The position numbers and the translations under genes are program-made. The notes beneath the pieces are model-generated. The model saw only the letters and a program-made list of their open reading frames with translations. It was not told the DNA's origin and made no database searches. 64,000 nucleotides of DNA from Burkholderiaceae bacterium (GTDB lineage: Bacteria > Pseudomonadota > Gammaproteobacteria > Burkholderiales > Burkholderiaceae_C): positions 1-64,000 of the forward strand of contig JACSRS010000110.1 of the NCBI GenBank assembly GCA_014879655.1, given 5' to 3'. Below are positions 1 to 7,741 of this stretch, piece by piece (position 1 is the first letter of the stretch; each line of letters opens with the position of its first letter).

Positions 1-1040
1 CCGGCGATGCGCACCCGCAGCGCGGCGTTGGGCACCTTCAGCACGTTTTCGCGCGTGTCGATCACGATGCGCACGTTGGCCGTCATGCCCGGCAGCAACC
101 GGTCGCCAACGTTGGAAAAGCCCACCACCGCCACATAGGTCACCACGTTGGCCACGTTCTGCGCGGCCTTGCGAACCTGGCGCACCTCGCCTTCAAAGGT
201 CTGGCCCGGAAAGGCATCGACCGTGAAACTGGCCTTCTGGCCGGTGCGGATACGGCCCACGTCGGATTCGTCAATGCTGGCGTCCACCTGCATGTCGCTC
301 AGGTTCTGCGCAATGACGAACAGTTCGGGCGACTGCAGGCTGGCCGCGACGGTCTGACCTTTTTCAATCGCCCGCTTGATCACGATGCCGTTCACCGGCG
401 AGGTGATGCGGGTGCGCGTCAGGTCCACCCGCGCCTGCGCCAGCGCCGCTTCGCGCTGCGCCACGTTGGCCTGCGCCGTCTTGATCTGGGCCTCGGTCAC
501 CGCAGCCTGCGCCTGCGCCACCTTCAGCGATTCACCGACGGTGTTGACCAGCGCCCGCACGCGGTCGGCTTCGGCGGCCGAGATGAACTGCTTTTCCACC
601 AGGATCTGCTTGCGGTCCAGGTCGCGCTTCGCTTCGGCCAGGTCCACCTCGGCCTTGGACACGCTGGCCCGGCTGGCGGCGGCATTGGCCTGCGCGGTCA
701 GTACGGTGGCCCGCGCCGCGTCCAGGTCGGCCTGCGCCTGGCGCACGCGGTATTCAAAAGTCTCGGGGTCGATCTGGGCAATCAGCTGCCCCGCCGTGAC
801 CACCGAGTTGAAGTCCACATACAACTCCTTGATCTGGCCGGAGACCTGCGTGCCCACCGAAACCTGCGTCACCGGATTGACCGCGCCGCTGGCCGAAACC
901 GTGGCCTGCAGGTTGCCGCGCTCGATCTTGCCGGTGCGGTATTGCACGTCGGCCGCGCCGTCGCGCTGCGTCCACCACCAGCCGCCGCCAGCGGCCAGCG
1001 CCAGCACCACGGCGCCGGCGATCAGGGAAGTCTTTTTCAT
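1..1040 (-). CDS. MacA/HlyD-family efflux periplasmic adaptor (3' end outside window)
   Basis: Membrane-fusion protein of a tripartite efflux system, expected to link an inner-membrane MacB-type ABC or RND pump to an outer-membrane channel. The product begins MKKTSLIAGAVVLALAAGG, an uncleaved-type signal anchor. A biotinyl-lipoyl-like half (VSVGTQVSGQIKELYVDFN), a long Ala/Gln/Glu-rich coiled-coil hairpin at about residues 90-190, the second lipoyl half (RITSPVNGIVIKRAIEKGQ) and the beta-barrel region follow. The order matches MacA. The gene runs off the left edge after about 345 residues, so the pump genes that usually follow are not visible. The start is ATG at 1040, divergent from the DUF2306 gene. 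Confidence 0.88.
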   Translation of the reverse strand, partial: MKKTSLIAGAVVLALAAGGGWWWTQRDGAADVQYRTGKIERGNLQATVSASGAVNPVTQVSVGTQVSGQIKELYVDFNSVVTAGQLIAQIDPETFEYRVRQAQADLDAARATVLTAQANAAASRASVSKAEVDLAEAKRDLDRKQILVEKQFISAAEADRVRALVNTVGESLKVAQAQAAVTEAQIKTAQANVAQREAALAQARVDLTRTRITSPVNGIVIKRAIEKGQTVAASLQSPELFVIAQNLSDMQVDASIDESDVGRIRTGQKASFTVDAFPGQTFEGEVRQVRKAAQNVANVVTYVAVVGFSNVGDRLLPGMTANVRIVIDTRENVLKVPNAALRVRIA

Positions 1041-1237
1041 GGGGTGAATTGTAGGAACGCCGGCCTTTTGCCGCGCGCTGGGCGTGTATCTGCCGGGTAA
1101 AGCTGCGCTGCCGCCCGCCGTTCATCCACCGCCAGCCGCATTTCACACCGCCAGCCGGCATTTCGTCGCAAAACGCTGGCGGCGCGCCGATGCCGCCGGC
1201 AAAGTTCAGTCATCGAACAACGCACCTGGAGCCCAAC

Positions 1238-1651
1238 ATGCAACTGACCCCCGTCATCGCCATCCACATGACAGCCGCCCTGGGCGCGCTGCTCACCGGC
1301 CCTGTCGCCCTTTGGGCACGCAAGGGCGCCGCGCAACGACCGCGCCTGCACCGGGCCTTCGGCTACGCCTGGGTCACGCTGATGATCATCACCGCGGTCT
1401 CGGCCTTGTTCATCCGCGACTTCAACCTGCCCAACATCGCCGGCTACACACCGATCCACCTGCTGGTGCCGACTACGCTGTTTGGCCTCTTCGGCGCTTT
1501 CTGGTTTCTTGCCAAAAAGAACATTGCCGGCCACCGCAAGGTCATGCAGAACCTGTATTTCCAGGCGTGTATCGGTGCGGGTGTCTTCACCCTGCTGCCC
1601 TCCCGCTACCTCGGCCAGCTGGTCTGGGGCCAGTGGCTGGGGCTGAGCTGA
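1238..1651 (+). CDS. DUF2306-like small membrane protein
   Basis: A 137-residue protein with four hydrophobic helices. The first segment is IAIHMTAALGALLTGPVALW; the motif HRAFGYAWVTLM and the later pair HLLVPTTLFGLFGAFW and NLYFQACIGAGVFTLLPSRYLG match the DUF2306 (YozB-like) arrangement, where conserved His and Arg residues sit at membrane faces. The ATG at 1238 is preferred over the upstream in-frame start because homology and the first helix begin there. Function is not established for the family; a quinone- or heme-related role has been suggested only by its histidines. It is followed at 48 bp by another membrane protein gene. Confidence 0.75.
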   Translation: MQLTPVIAIHMTAALGALLTGPVALWARKGAAQRPRLHRAFGYAWVTLMIITAVSALFIRDFNLPNIAGYTPIHLLVPTTLFGLFGAFWFLAKKNIAGHRKVMQNLYFQACIGAGVFTLLPSRYLGQLVWGQWLGLS

Positions 1652-1698
1652 AACCGATCTTCCCCTTTTCCATCCCGTCAACTTTGAAAGGCATCGTC

Positions 1699-2217
1699 AT
1701 GCTGCTGCAGATTCTCGCCAACACCCCGAAATGGGTTTTTGTGCTCTTTGTCGGCCTGCTCTGGCTGGGCTCCACCCAGTTGCTGACCCGCAAGGTCGGC
1801 CTCTCCCGTGCAACGCTTCTGGCCATCGGCATGACCGGCTTGTCGCTCTATGGAACCGCCTCGGCATTTGCCGCCGTCCCGTTGGCGCTGATCGCCTGGC
1901 TGGCCAGTGCGGCCGTTGCACTGGCGCTGGTGCTGCGCTGCCCGCAGGCTGCTGGCACGTCCTACGACGCGGCCAGTCGCCGCTTCACCGTGCCGGGCAG
2001 CGCCGTTCCGCTGACGCTGATGATGGGCATCTTCATCACCAAGTACGCTGTGGGGGTGAGCTTGTCCCTGCAGCCCGCCCTGGCGCGCGACCTCGCTTTT
2101 GCGCTGCTCGTCAGTGGCCTCTACGGCGCCTTCAGCGGCGTGTTTGCTGCCCGGGCGGCACGCCTGTGGCGCATGGCGCTGGCGCAAGACCGCCTGCAGG
2201 CTCCCGGGATTGCCTGA
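1699..2217 (+). CDS. DUF6622-like membrane protein
   Basis: A 172-residue polytopic membrane protein starting MLLQILANTPKWVFVLFVGLLW, followed by further hydrophobic segments around residues 35-60, 105-130 and 135-155. The opening (ILANTPKWVF), the SxQLLTRKV element after helix 1 and the overall length resemble the DUF6622 family of proteobacterial membrane proteins with no known function. It lies downstream of the DUF2306-like gene on the same strand and may be co-transcribed with it. No catalytic motif is apparent. Confidence 0.65.
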   Translation: MLLQILANTPKWVFVLFVGLLWLGSTQLLTRKVGLSRATLLAIGMTGLSLYGTASAFAAVPLALIAWLASAAVALALVLRCPQAAGTSYDAASRRFTVPGSAVPLTLMMGIFITKYAVGVSLSLQPALARDLAFALLVSGLYGAFSGVFAARAARLWRMALAQDRLQAPGIA

Positions 2218-2310
2218 ATCCGGCCCGTTCTCCTGTTTCCGAAATTCCTTTCGCCATACCTGTCCACAACCCGCCGCCACAGCGTGACCCGTGGTAAATC
2301 ACAGACTGCC

Positions 2311-3279
2311 ATGCCGATGAAAACCGCCCTCACCGTCCTTGCCGCCCTGGCAGTCATCCTGCCTGCGGCGTTGGCAGCAGCCGTGTTCTGGGGCGGCCCC
2401 GGCCCCATCGAGCCGCTGGCCAGCATCAACGCGCCCTTCGCCAAGGCGGACTTTTCCGCCGTGCCACCCCCGCAGCATTTCACCGCGCGCGACGGCACAC
2501 CCTTGGCCTGGCTGCGCTATCCGGCTGGCGGCACCGGCGCAAAGGCGGGCCGCATCGTGCTGGTGCATGGATCTTCGGCGCGTGCGCGGTCGATGCACGT
2601 GCTGGCGCAGGGACTGGCCGCAGCCGGTTTCGAAGTCGCCGCGCTGGACATGCGCGGCCACGGCGACTCCGGCCCGCGGGGCGATATCGCCTACATCGGC
2701 CAGCTGGAAGACGACGTGGAAGACTTCCTGCGCGCCGTGCCCCATGCGGGGCCCAACACGCTGATGGGCTTTTCATCGGGCGGCGGTTTCGTGCTGCGCT
2801 TTGCCGGCAGCAGCCGTCAACGACTCTTTGACATCTATGTGCTGCTGGCACCCTACCTGCACCACTCGGCGCCGACGAACCGGCCGGACAAGGGCGGCTG
2901 GGTGTCAGTCGGCCTGCCCCGCATGATCGCGCTGACGCTGCTCAATCAGGCGGGCGTGACCACCTGGAACGATCTGCCGGTGCTGCGCTTTGGCCTGAAC
3001 GATGTGGCGCGAAAATCCCTGACCGCCAGCTACAGCTACACGCTGGCCAACGCTTTCGGCCCGCATGCCGACTGGCAGGCCGACATCCGCAACGCCCGCC
3101 AGCCGATGCTGCTGGTGGCCGGGCGCGAAGACGACCTGTTCATCGCCACCCGCTATGCCGACACCTTTGCAAGCGCGGGTCGCCCGGTGCCGGTGACGCT
3201 GGTCGATGGCGTCAATCACATCGGGCTGACGCTGGACCCGTCAGCCGTTCAGGCGATCGTGCACGCCATCCGGCCCTGA
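2311..3279 (+). CDS. Exported or membrane-anchored alpha/beta hydrolase
   Basis: Serine hydrolase of the lysophospholipase/monoglyceride-lipase type. An N-terminal hydrophobic segment (TVLAALAVILPAALAAAVF) acts as signal or anchor. The fold shows the oxyanion strand IVLVHGSSARARS, strand 4 VAALDMRGHGDSGPRG, the nucleophile elbow GFSSGGG (Ser near residue 160), acid REDDLF and catalytic His in VNHIGLT near the C-terminus. Length (322 aa) fits the family. ATG at 2311 is chosen over the upstream GTG at 2284 because it directly precedes the signal segment. The substrate cannot be read from sequence. Confidence 0.82.
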   Translation: MPMKTALTVLAALAVILPAALAAAVFWGGPGPIEPLASINAPFAKADFSAVPPPQHFTARDGTPLAWLRYPAGGTGAKAGRIVLVHGSSARARSMHVLAQGLAAAGFEVAALDMRGHGDSGPRGDIAYIGQLEDDVEDFLRAVPHAGPNTLMGFSSGGGFVLRFAGSSRQRLFDIYVLLAPYLHHSAPTNRPDKGGWVSVGLPRMIALTLLNQAGVTTWNDLPVLRFGLNDVARKSLTASYSYTLANAFGPHADWQADIRNARQPMLLVAGREDDLFIATRYADTFASAGRPVPVTLVDGVNHIGLTLDPSAVQAIVHAIRP

Positions 3280-3360
3280 AGCGCAAGCCGTGCCACCCGC
3301 ATCCGTGCATCGCGAAGCCGCTCCTACAATGCCCTCCAACTCTTTGCTCACACTCCGATC

Positions 3361-3657
3361 ATGACCCCCCCCCTGTCTTCCGAAGATCTTGACCGCCTGG
3401 CGCGCAAGCGAGCCGGTGCCAAACTGGGCTGGTATGTCCACGCATCGGTATACCTGGTGGTGAATGCGGTCCTGTTCTTTCTGGCTTCGCAAGGTGTGGG
3501 GCACCGGCAATGGACCATCTACCCGGCGCTGGGCTGGGGCATCGGGCTGTTGCTGCACGGCGTATCGGTCTTTCTGATTGGCTCGGGTGCAGGCTTGCGC
3601 GAGAGCATGGAGAAAAGGGAACGGGACCGGTTGCAGCGCAAACAGGACCGGCGCTAG
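3361..3657 (+). CDS. 2TM-domain protein upstream of LytS/LytTR pair
   Basis: A 98-residue protein with two transmembrane helices (HASVYLVVNAVLFFLAS and IYPALGWGIGLLLHGVSVFL) and charged ends, matching the 2TM domain family. The N-terminal helix (LARKRAGAKLGWYVHASVYL) and the basic tail RESMEKRERDRLQRKQDRR are characteristic. It lies 9 bp before the sensor kinase gene, so it is almost certainly part of the same operon. In related operons such proteins accompany or are fused to LytS-type kinases. Its biochemical role is unknown. Confidence 0.82.
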   Translation: MTPPLSSEDLDRLARKRAGAKLGWYVHASVYLVVNAVLFFLASQGVGHRQWTIYPALGWGIGLLLHGVSVFLIGSGAGLRESMEKRERDRLQRKQDRR

Positions 3658-3666
3658 GCCCGCACC

Positions 3667-4725
3667 ATGAGCGTCGACCTGCTGGACAAGCTGCGCCGCG
3701 GACTCCAGACCGCGGCATTCTGCCTGGCAATCTCAGCCATCCAGTTCGCCTTCCAGCCGGTGCGCGGTTACGAAGTTCCGCTGGTGTATTCCCTTTTCAT
3801 CGGAATGACGACTTGGCTGCTGATCGACTTTGGCCGCCATGCATGGCCTTCTTCCCGGCTGACCGGGTGGCCGCAAGGCTTTGCCGGCATCGCGCTGCCT
3901 GTCGGCGGCATCGCGCTGGGTTACCTGGCCGGCACGCTGGGCGGCGACTGGTGGTTCGGCTGGTCCTCCTGGGAAGGCAGGGGCCGGGAGGATTTGTCGC
4001 TCTCGGTGCTGATCACTGCCATGGCCGGCATCACCGCCAGCTATTTCTTCTACAGCCGGACCCGGCGCGCCTGGCTGGAGGCGCGCGTGGCAGAGGCTCA
4101 GCGTCAGGCGAGCGAGTCACGCCTGAAGCTGCTGGAAACCCAGCTGGAGCCGCACATGCTGTTCAACACGCTGGCCAACCTGCGGGCGCTGATCGGCATC
4201 GACCCGCCTCGCGCCCAGATCATGCTCGACCACCTGAACAGTTACCTGCGCGCCACACTGAGCGGTTCGCTCGCTGCTCTGCACCCGCTGGCGGACGAAT
4301 TCGCACGGTTGCAGGACTACCTGGCGCTGATGGCGGTTCGCATGGGCCCGCGCTTGCAAAGTCGGCTGGCGCTGCCCGCCGAGTTGGGCAACGTGCCCGT
4401 GCCACCGCTGCTGCTTCAACCACTGGTCGAGAATGCCATCCGCCACGGCCTGGAGCCCAAGATCGAGGGTGGCCAGATCACCGTGAAGGCCTCTGCCGAC
4501 CATGGCACCTTGCTGCTGGAGGTGATCGACACTGGCGTCGGCATGACCAGCGGCGCGCCGCAGACTCGCACCGGCAGCGGCTTCGGGCTGACACAGGTGC
4601 GCGAGCGCCTTGCAGCGTCTTACGACGGCGAAGCCCGGGTGGACGTCGAATCGTCGCCAGGCGCCGGTGTTTCGGTCCGTATCCGGCTGCCGCTGGGTCC
4701 GGCCGCCCAGGAAGCCCGGATCTGA
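3667..4725 (+). CDS. LytS/YehU-type sensor histidine kinase
   Basis: Membrane sensor kinase of the His_kinase (PF06580) plus HATPase class. About four transmembrane helices occupy residues 15-145. The phosphoacceptor region follows as LKLLETQLEPHMLFNTLANL, where the His of QLEPHMLFN is the expected phosphorylation site, near residue 160. The N box is PLVENAIRHGLEP and the G boxes are DTGVGM and GSGFGLTQVRERL. Length is 352 aa. It sits between the 2TM gene and the LytTR regulator (1 bp gap), its cognate partner. There is no periplasmic sensory domain of size, so the signal is probably sensed in or near the membrane. Confidence 0.93.
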   Translation: MSVDLLDKLRRGLQTAAFCLAISAIQFAFQPVRGYEVPLVYSLFIGMTTWLLIDFGRHAWPSSRLTGWPQGFAGIALPVGGIALGYLAGTLGGDWWFGWSSWEGRGREDLSLSVLITAMAGITASYFFYSRTRRAWLEARVAEAQRQASESRLKLLETQLEPHMLFNTLANLRALIGIDPPRAQIMLDHLNSYLRATLSGSLAALHPLADEFARLQDYLALMAVRMGPRLQSRLALPAELGNVPVPPLLLQPLVENAIRHGLEPKIEGGQITVKASADHGTLLLEVIDTGVGMTSGAPQTRTGSGFGLTQVRERLAASYDGEARVDVESSPGAGVSVRIRLPLGPAAQEARI

Positions 4726-4726
4726 C

Positions 4727-5563
4727 ATGCGCGCACCCACCGCGCTGATCGCCGAAGACGAACCGTTGCTCGCTGCTGCGCTGCAGGCGGAGCTGGCGAA
4801 GGCCTGGCCCGAGTTGCGCATCGTGGCGACCGTGGGTGACGGCCGATCGGCGGTGAAAGACGCACTGGCAATGGTCCCCGACGTGCTGTTTTTCGACATC
4901 CGCATGCCCGGCCTGTCGGGTCTGGAGGCCGCCGCCGAGCTGGCCGACCAGTGGCCCGACGGTTTTTCGGCGCAGCCGTTTCCGGCGCTGGTATTCGTCA
5001 CCGCCTACGACCAGTACGCGGTGCAGGCCTTCGAAGCCGAGGCGGTGGACTACCTGCTCAAGCCCGTGCAGGCCGCCCGATTGGCAAAAACTGTTGAGAA
5101 ACTGCGCAAGACCGTTGTCGAAAAGTCTGCCGACGCTGGTCCTTCAGAAGCAACCATGGAACCGCTGCTGAACCGGCTGCGGCACCTGCTGGCCGCTGAC
5201 GGCGCCGGCCCGGCCACGTCGGCGCCGCGGCTGCAGACCATCGCGGCGAGCCTGCCGGGCGCCGGCGGCAACCAAATTCGCATGGTGCCGGTGCAGGAGG
5301 TAGAGGTGATCGAGGCGGCCGACAAGTACCTGCGTGTGCTCACTGCCGACGCTGAATACCTGATCCGCACGCCGCTGAAAGAACTGCTGGCCCAGCTGGA
5401 CCCGCAGGATTTCTGGCAGATCCACCGCGGCACCGTGGTGCGGGCCAGCCTGATCGATACGGTCTCTCGCGATGAAGCCGGCAAGCTCAGCCTGAACCTG
5501 CGCGGCCGCGCCGGGAACTGGCCGGTCAGCCGGCTCCATGCCCATCTGTTCAAGGCGATGTAG
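4727..5563 (+). CDS. LytTR-family response regulator
   Basis: Two-domain regulator of 278 aa. The receiver domain (residues 1-130) shows the acidic pair EDE, phosphoacceptor Asp in DVLFFDIRMPGLSGLEAA near residue 54, the conserved Thr/Ala in VFVTAYDQYAVQAF and Lys in YLLKPV. A linker of about 50 residues leads to a C-terminal LytTR DNA-binding domain (VPVQEVEVIEAADKYLRVLT, IRTPLKELLAQLDP, FWQIHRGTVVR). LytTR proteins bind direct repeats rather than helix-turn-helix palindromes. The ATG at 4727 lies one base after the kinase stop, indicating translational coupling. Confidence 0.94.
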   Translation: MRAPTALIAEDEPLLAAALQAELAKAWPELRIVATVGDGRSAVKDALAMVPDVLFFDIRMPGLSGLEAAAELADQWPDGFSAQPFPALVFVTAYDQYAVQAFEAEAVDYLLKPVQAARLAKTVEKLRKTVVEKSADAGPSEATMEPLLNRLRHLLAADGAGPATSAPRLQTIAASLPGAGGNQIRMVPVQEVEVIEAADKYLRVLTADAEYLIRTPLKELLAQLDPQDFWQIHRGTVVRASLIDTVSRDEAGKLSLNLRGRAGNWPVSRLHAHLFKAM

Positions 5564-5634
5564 CCTCAAAGGCAGCGGCCCGGCGGGATGTCGATCCGGC
5601 CGGGCCGTCTGCGGAATCCGGAGCGGGATGCTGC

Positions 5635-6228
5635 TCAGCGATAGGGTCCCGGACGAACCACCGGACCACCGTAAACAGCACCGGCACGAACGGCGCCGGC
5701 ATAGGGGACTGGCCGATAGACTGGCCCGGCAACGGGCCGGTAACCGTGACCATAGCCGTGGCGATAGATCGGGGGCGCGGGCCGTACCACCACCACCGGT
5801 CGCGGCCGATAGACCACAGGCGGGGCATAGACAACCGGCGCCACGGCGCCGATATAGGCCGGCGCTGCGCCGTAGTACACCGGCGCCGGGGCGCTGTAGC
5901 CATAGTAGCTGGGGGCCGGGTAATCAGGTGTGGCGGCACCGTAAACCGGCGCCTGATCGTAACTGCTCACGCGGGGCTGCACGTAAACCGGTGCCGGCTG
6001 TACGTAGACGGGCGATGGCTGCACGTAGACGGGTGCTGGTTGCACATAGACGGGTGCTCCGCCTGCCAGCCCCACCTGCACGCCCGGCGTTGAAATACCG
6101 ACCGACCAGGCCACATTGCCTGCCCGCGCGGCGCCCGTGGCGGCCAGTGCGCCAGCGCCGAGCGCCAGCAAGGCCAACGACCGGAACGCCCGGCCCCGGG
6201 TCAAGGTTTGGATGGATGCGGATTTCAT
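5635..6228 (-). CDS. Secreted Tyr/Pro/Val-rich repeat protein
   Basis: A 197-residue exported protein. A basic N-terminus and hydrophobic segment (FRSLALLALGAGALAATGAARAG) form a signal peptide. The mature part starts with a short ordered-looking stretch (NVAWSVGISTPGVQVGLAGG), then four tandem PVYVQPxP units at about residues 60-85, then Y/P-rich low-complexity sequence ending in HGYGHGYRPVAGPVYRP. Similar proteins are common in Burkholderiales and are of unknown function; the composition suggests surface or periplasmic localisation. It is convergent with the LytTR gene. Start ATG at 6228 has a purine-rich AAAGGAGA ribosome site. Confidence 0.75.
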   Translation of the reverse strand: MKSASIQTLTRGRAFRSLALLALGAGALAATGAARAGNVAWSVGISTPGVQVGLAGGAPVYVQPAPVYVQPSPVYVQPAPVYVQPRVSSYDQAPVYGAATPDYPAPSYYGYSAPAPVYYGAAPAYIGAVAPVVYAPPVVYRPRPVVVVRPAPPIYRHGYGHGYRPVAGPVYRPVPYAGAVRAGAVYGGPVVRPGPYR

Positions 6229-6402
6229 GCAGGTCTCCTTTGGGATGGTTGCAGCGCGCCGGCGGGCGTGCTGTCGAGCCTATTCAACGCCTGATCACCG
6301 GGTTCGGATGCCACACCGGACGTGAAGACCGTAGCCAGTTGTAACAAGGCGCCCGCTTCCTCCATTGTCCTGCCTGGACTTTCGCTGGGCTTAAGCCGGG
6401 CT

Positions 6403-7659
6403 TTAACCGCCGATCGGGGCTGCCGGGTGGTTCTTCGCCATCTCCCCGTCACGCGGCTGCAGCGCCCGCGGCACCCAGGCCTGAAGGCGGCGGTTGACCG
6501 CCGCCTCGTGCCGCTGCCACCAGATGCCCAGCGCCACCATGCCCAGACCCAGCACGGTCAGTGCCAGCGGAAACAGCAGGCTGTCCTGAAACACCCGGTG
6601 CGACAGATAACCCAGATAGCCCGCCACCCCCAGCGCACCCAGCACGGTGAAGATGCGCCGGCCAATGGCAGCGCCCAGAAAAATCAGCACCACGTTCAGC
6701 AGCGCGTAGCCGGCGCGGCCCAGCTCGGAGTTCGAATCGCTCATGCTCAGGCCCCCCCAGAACATCAGCGCGCCGAAGATGTAGAGCCAGAAAGCGAAGT
6801 CCTGCCGCCAGACGGGCTCCCGGGCGTTGCGGGTGCGGATGTCCACCCACATCCCGATCGCACAGGTCGCGATGCCGAACACCAGCGAGACCAGCCGCAG
6901 CAGCGCCCAGTCCAGCGCATCGCGCTGGGTGAGCATGCTGGCCATGTCCATGCTCATGTACCAGAGCGTGACGGCAATCGGCATCACCATGAACGGCAGC
7001 CGGTAGCGCCACAGCATCACCACACTGGCCGCCAGCGTGGCGAACTCCAGCGTGAGCCAGCGCCAGTCGATCAGCTGGTGATAGGACGAATACCGCACCG
7101 GCCCGCCAGGCGGCCACAGGCCCATCGCGCTTTGCACGCACCAGACGATCAGCGGCACCAGGCAGACCGCCAGCGTGGCCATGATGCCGGCCGGCGTGAA
7201 CAGCTCGCGCGCCTTGAGCTTGTCGGACACCTTGAGCGCCACCACCAGGTACAGCATCGACAGCACCAGCAGGCCCCAGGCGCCGAATGCACCCCAGCTC
7301 ACCGTCATGAAGGTGGTCATGGCCGAGATCGCCAGCATGCCGCCAAAGTAATACAGCACGTTGAGCCCGCCAAAACGCGGTCCCGCAGGTGCCGCTGGCA
7401 GCGGTGCGGCGCCCGCAGCCGCCCGCCCGCCGGGCGCCGCCGCCAGCGACGCCGCCAGGGCCGGGTCGGTCCAGCGCAGCCACAGTGCCTTGGCCTGCGC
7501 CTGCGTGATCACGCCGCCGTGCACTGCGGCGTCGAGGTCGCCCCGGTTCACGGTGACGACCCGTGGCGGCGCTGCGGGGCCGGTCGGCCCCTGCAGGGTG
7601 GTCTCCTGCCAGCGGGTGGGGTCGTTCAGCGGGCTGGTGTCGGGCGTATCGTTGGGCAT
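6403..7659 (-). CDS. Polytopic membrane protein, DUF2157-like
   Basis: A 418-residue protein. The N-terminus holds a soluble segment of about 100 residues with the pattern GGVITQAQAKALWLRW, resembling the N-terminal helix pair of DUF2157 proteins. About ten transmembrane helices follow, beginning with VLYYFGGMLAISAMTTFM. ATG at 7659 is preferred to the longer in-frame start because the longer leader (CSSLPPIQV) overlaps the promoter region shared with glnS. It is divergent from glnS, separated by 82 bp. Function is unknown; no transporter signature was recognised. Confidence 0.65.
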   Translation of the reverse strand: MPNDTPDTSPLNDPTRWQETTLQGPTGPAAPPRVVTVNRGDLDAAVHGGVITQAQAKALWLRWTDPALAASLAAAPGGRAAAGAAPLPAAPAGPRFGGLNVLYYFGGMLAISAMTTFMTVSWGAFGAWGLLVLSMLYLVVALKVSDKLKARELFTPAGIMATLAVCLVPLIVWCVQSAMGLWPPGGPVRYSSYHQLIDWRWLTLEFATLAASVVMLWRYRLPFMVMPIAVTLWYMSMDMASMLTQRDALDWALLRLVSLVFGIATCAIGMWVDIRTRNAREPVWRQDFAFWLYIFGALMFWGGLSMSDSNSELGRAGYALLNVVLIFLGAAIGRRIFTVLGALGVAGYLGYLSHRVFQDSLLFPLALTVLGLGMVALGIWWQRHEAAVNRRLQAWVPRALQPRDGEMAKNHPAAPIGG

Positions 7660-7741
7660 GGGGTTCACCTGAATCGGTGGCAGGCTTGAACAATAGCGCA
7701 ACTGCAACCGCCCGAGCGGCCCGCGACCCTAAAATCTGCCA

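Noticed and set aside
376-1047. Long plus-strand open frame opposite the efflux adaptor
   Set aside because: Antisense shadow of the MacA-like gene; Ala/Ser/Arg-rich low-complexity product without homology features.
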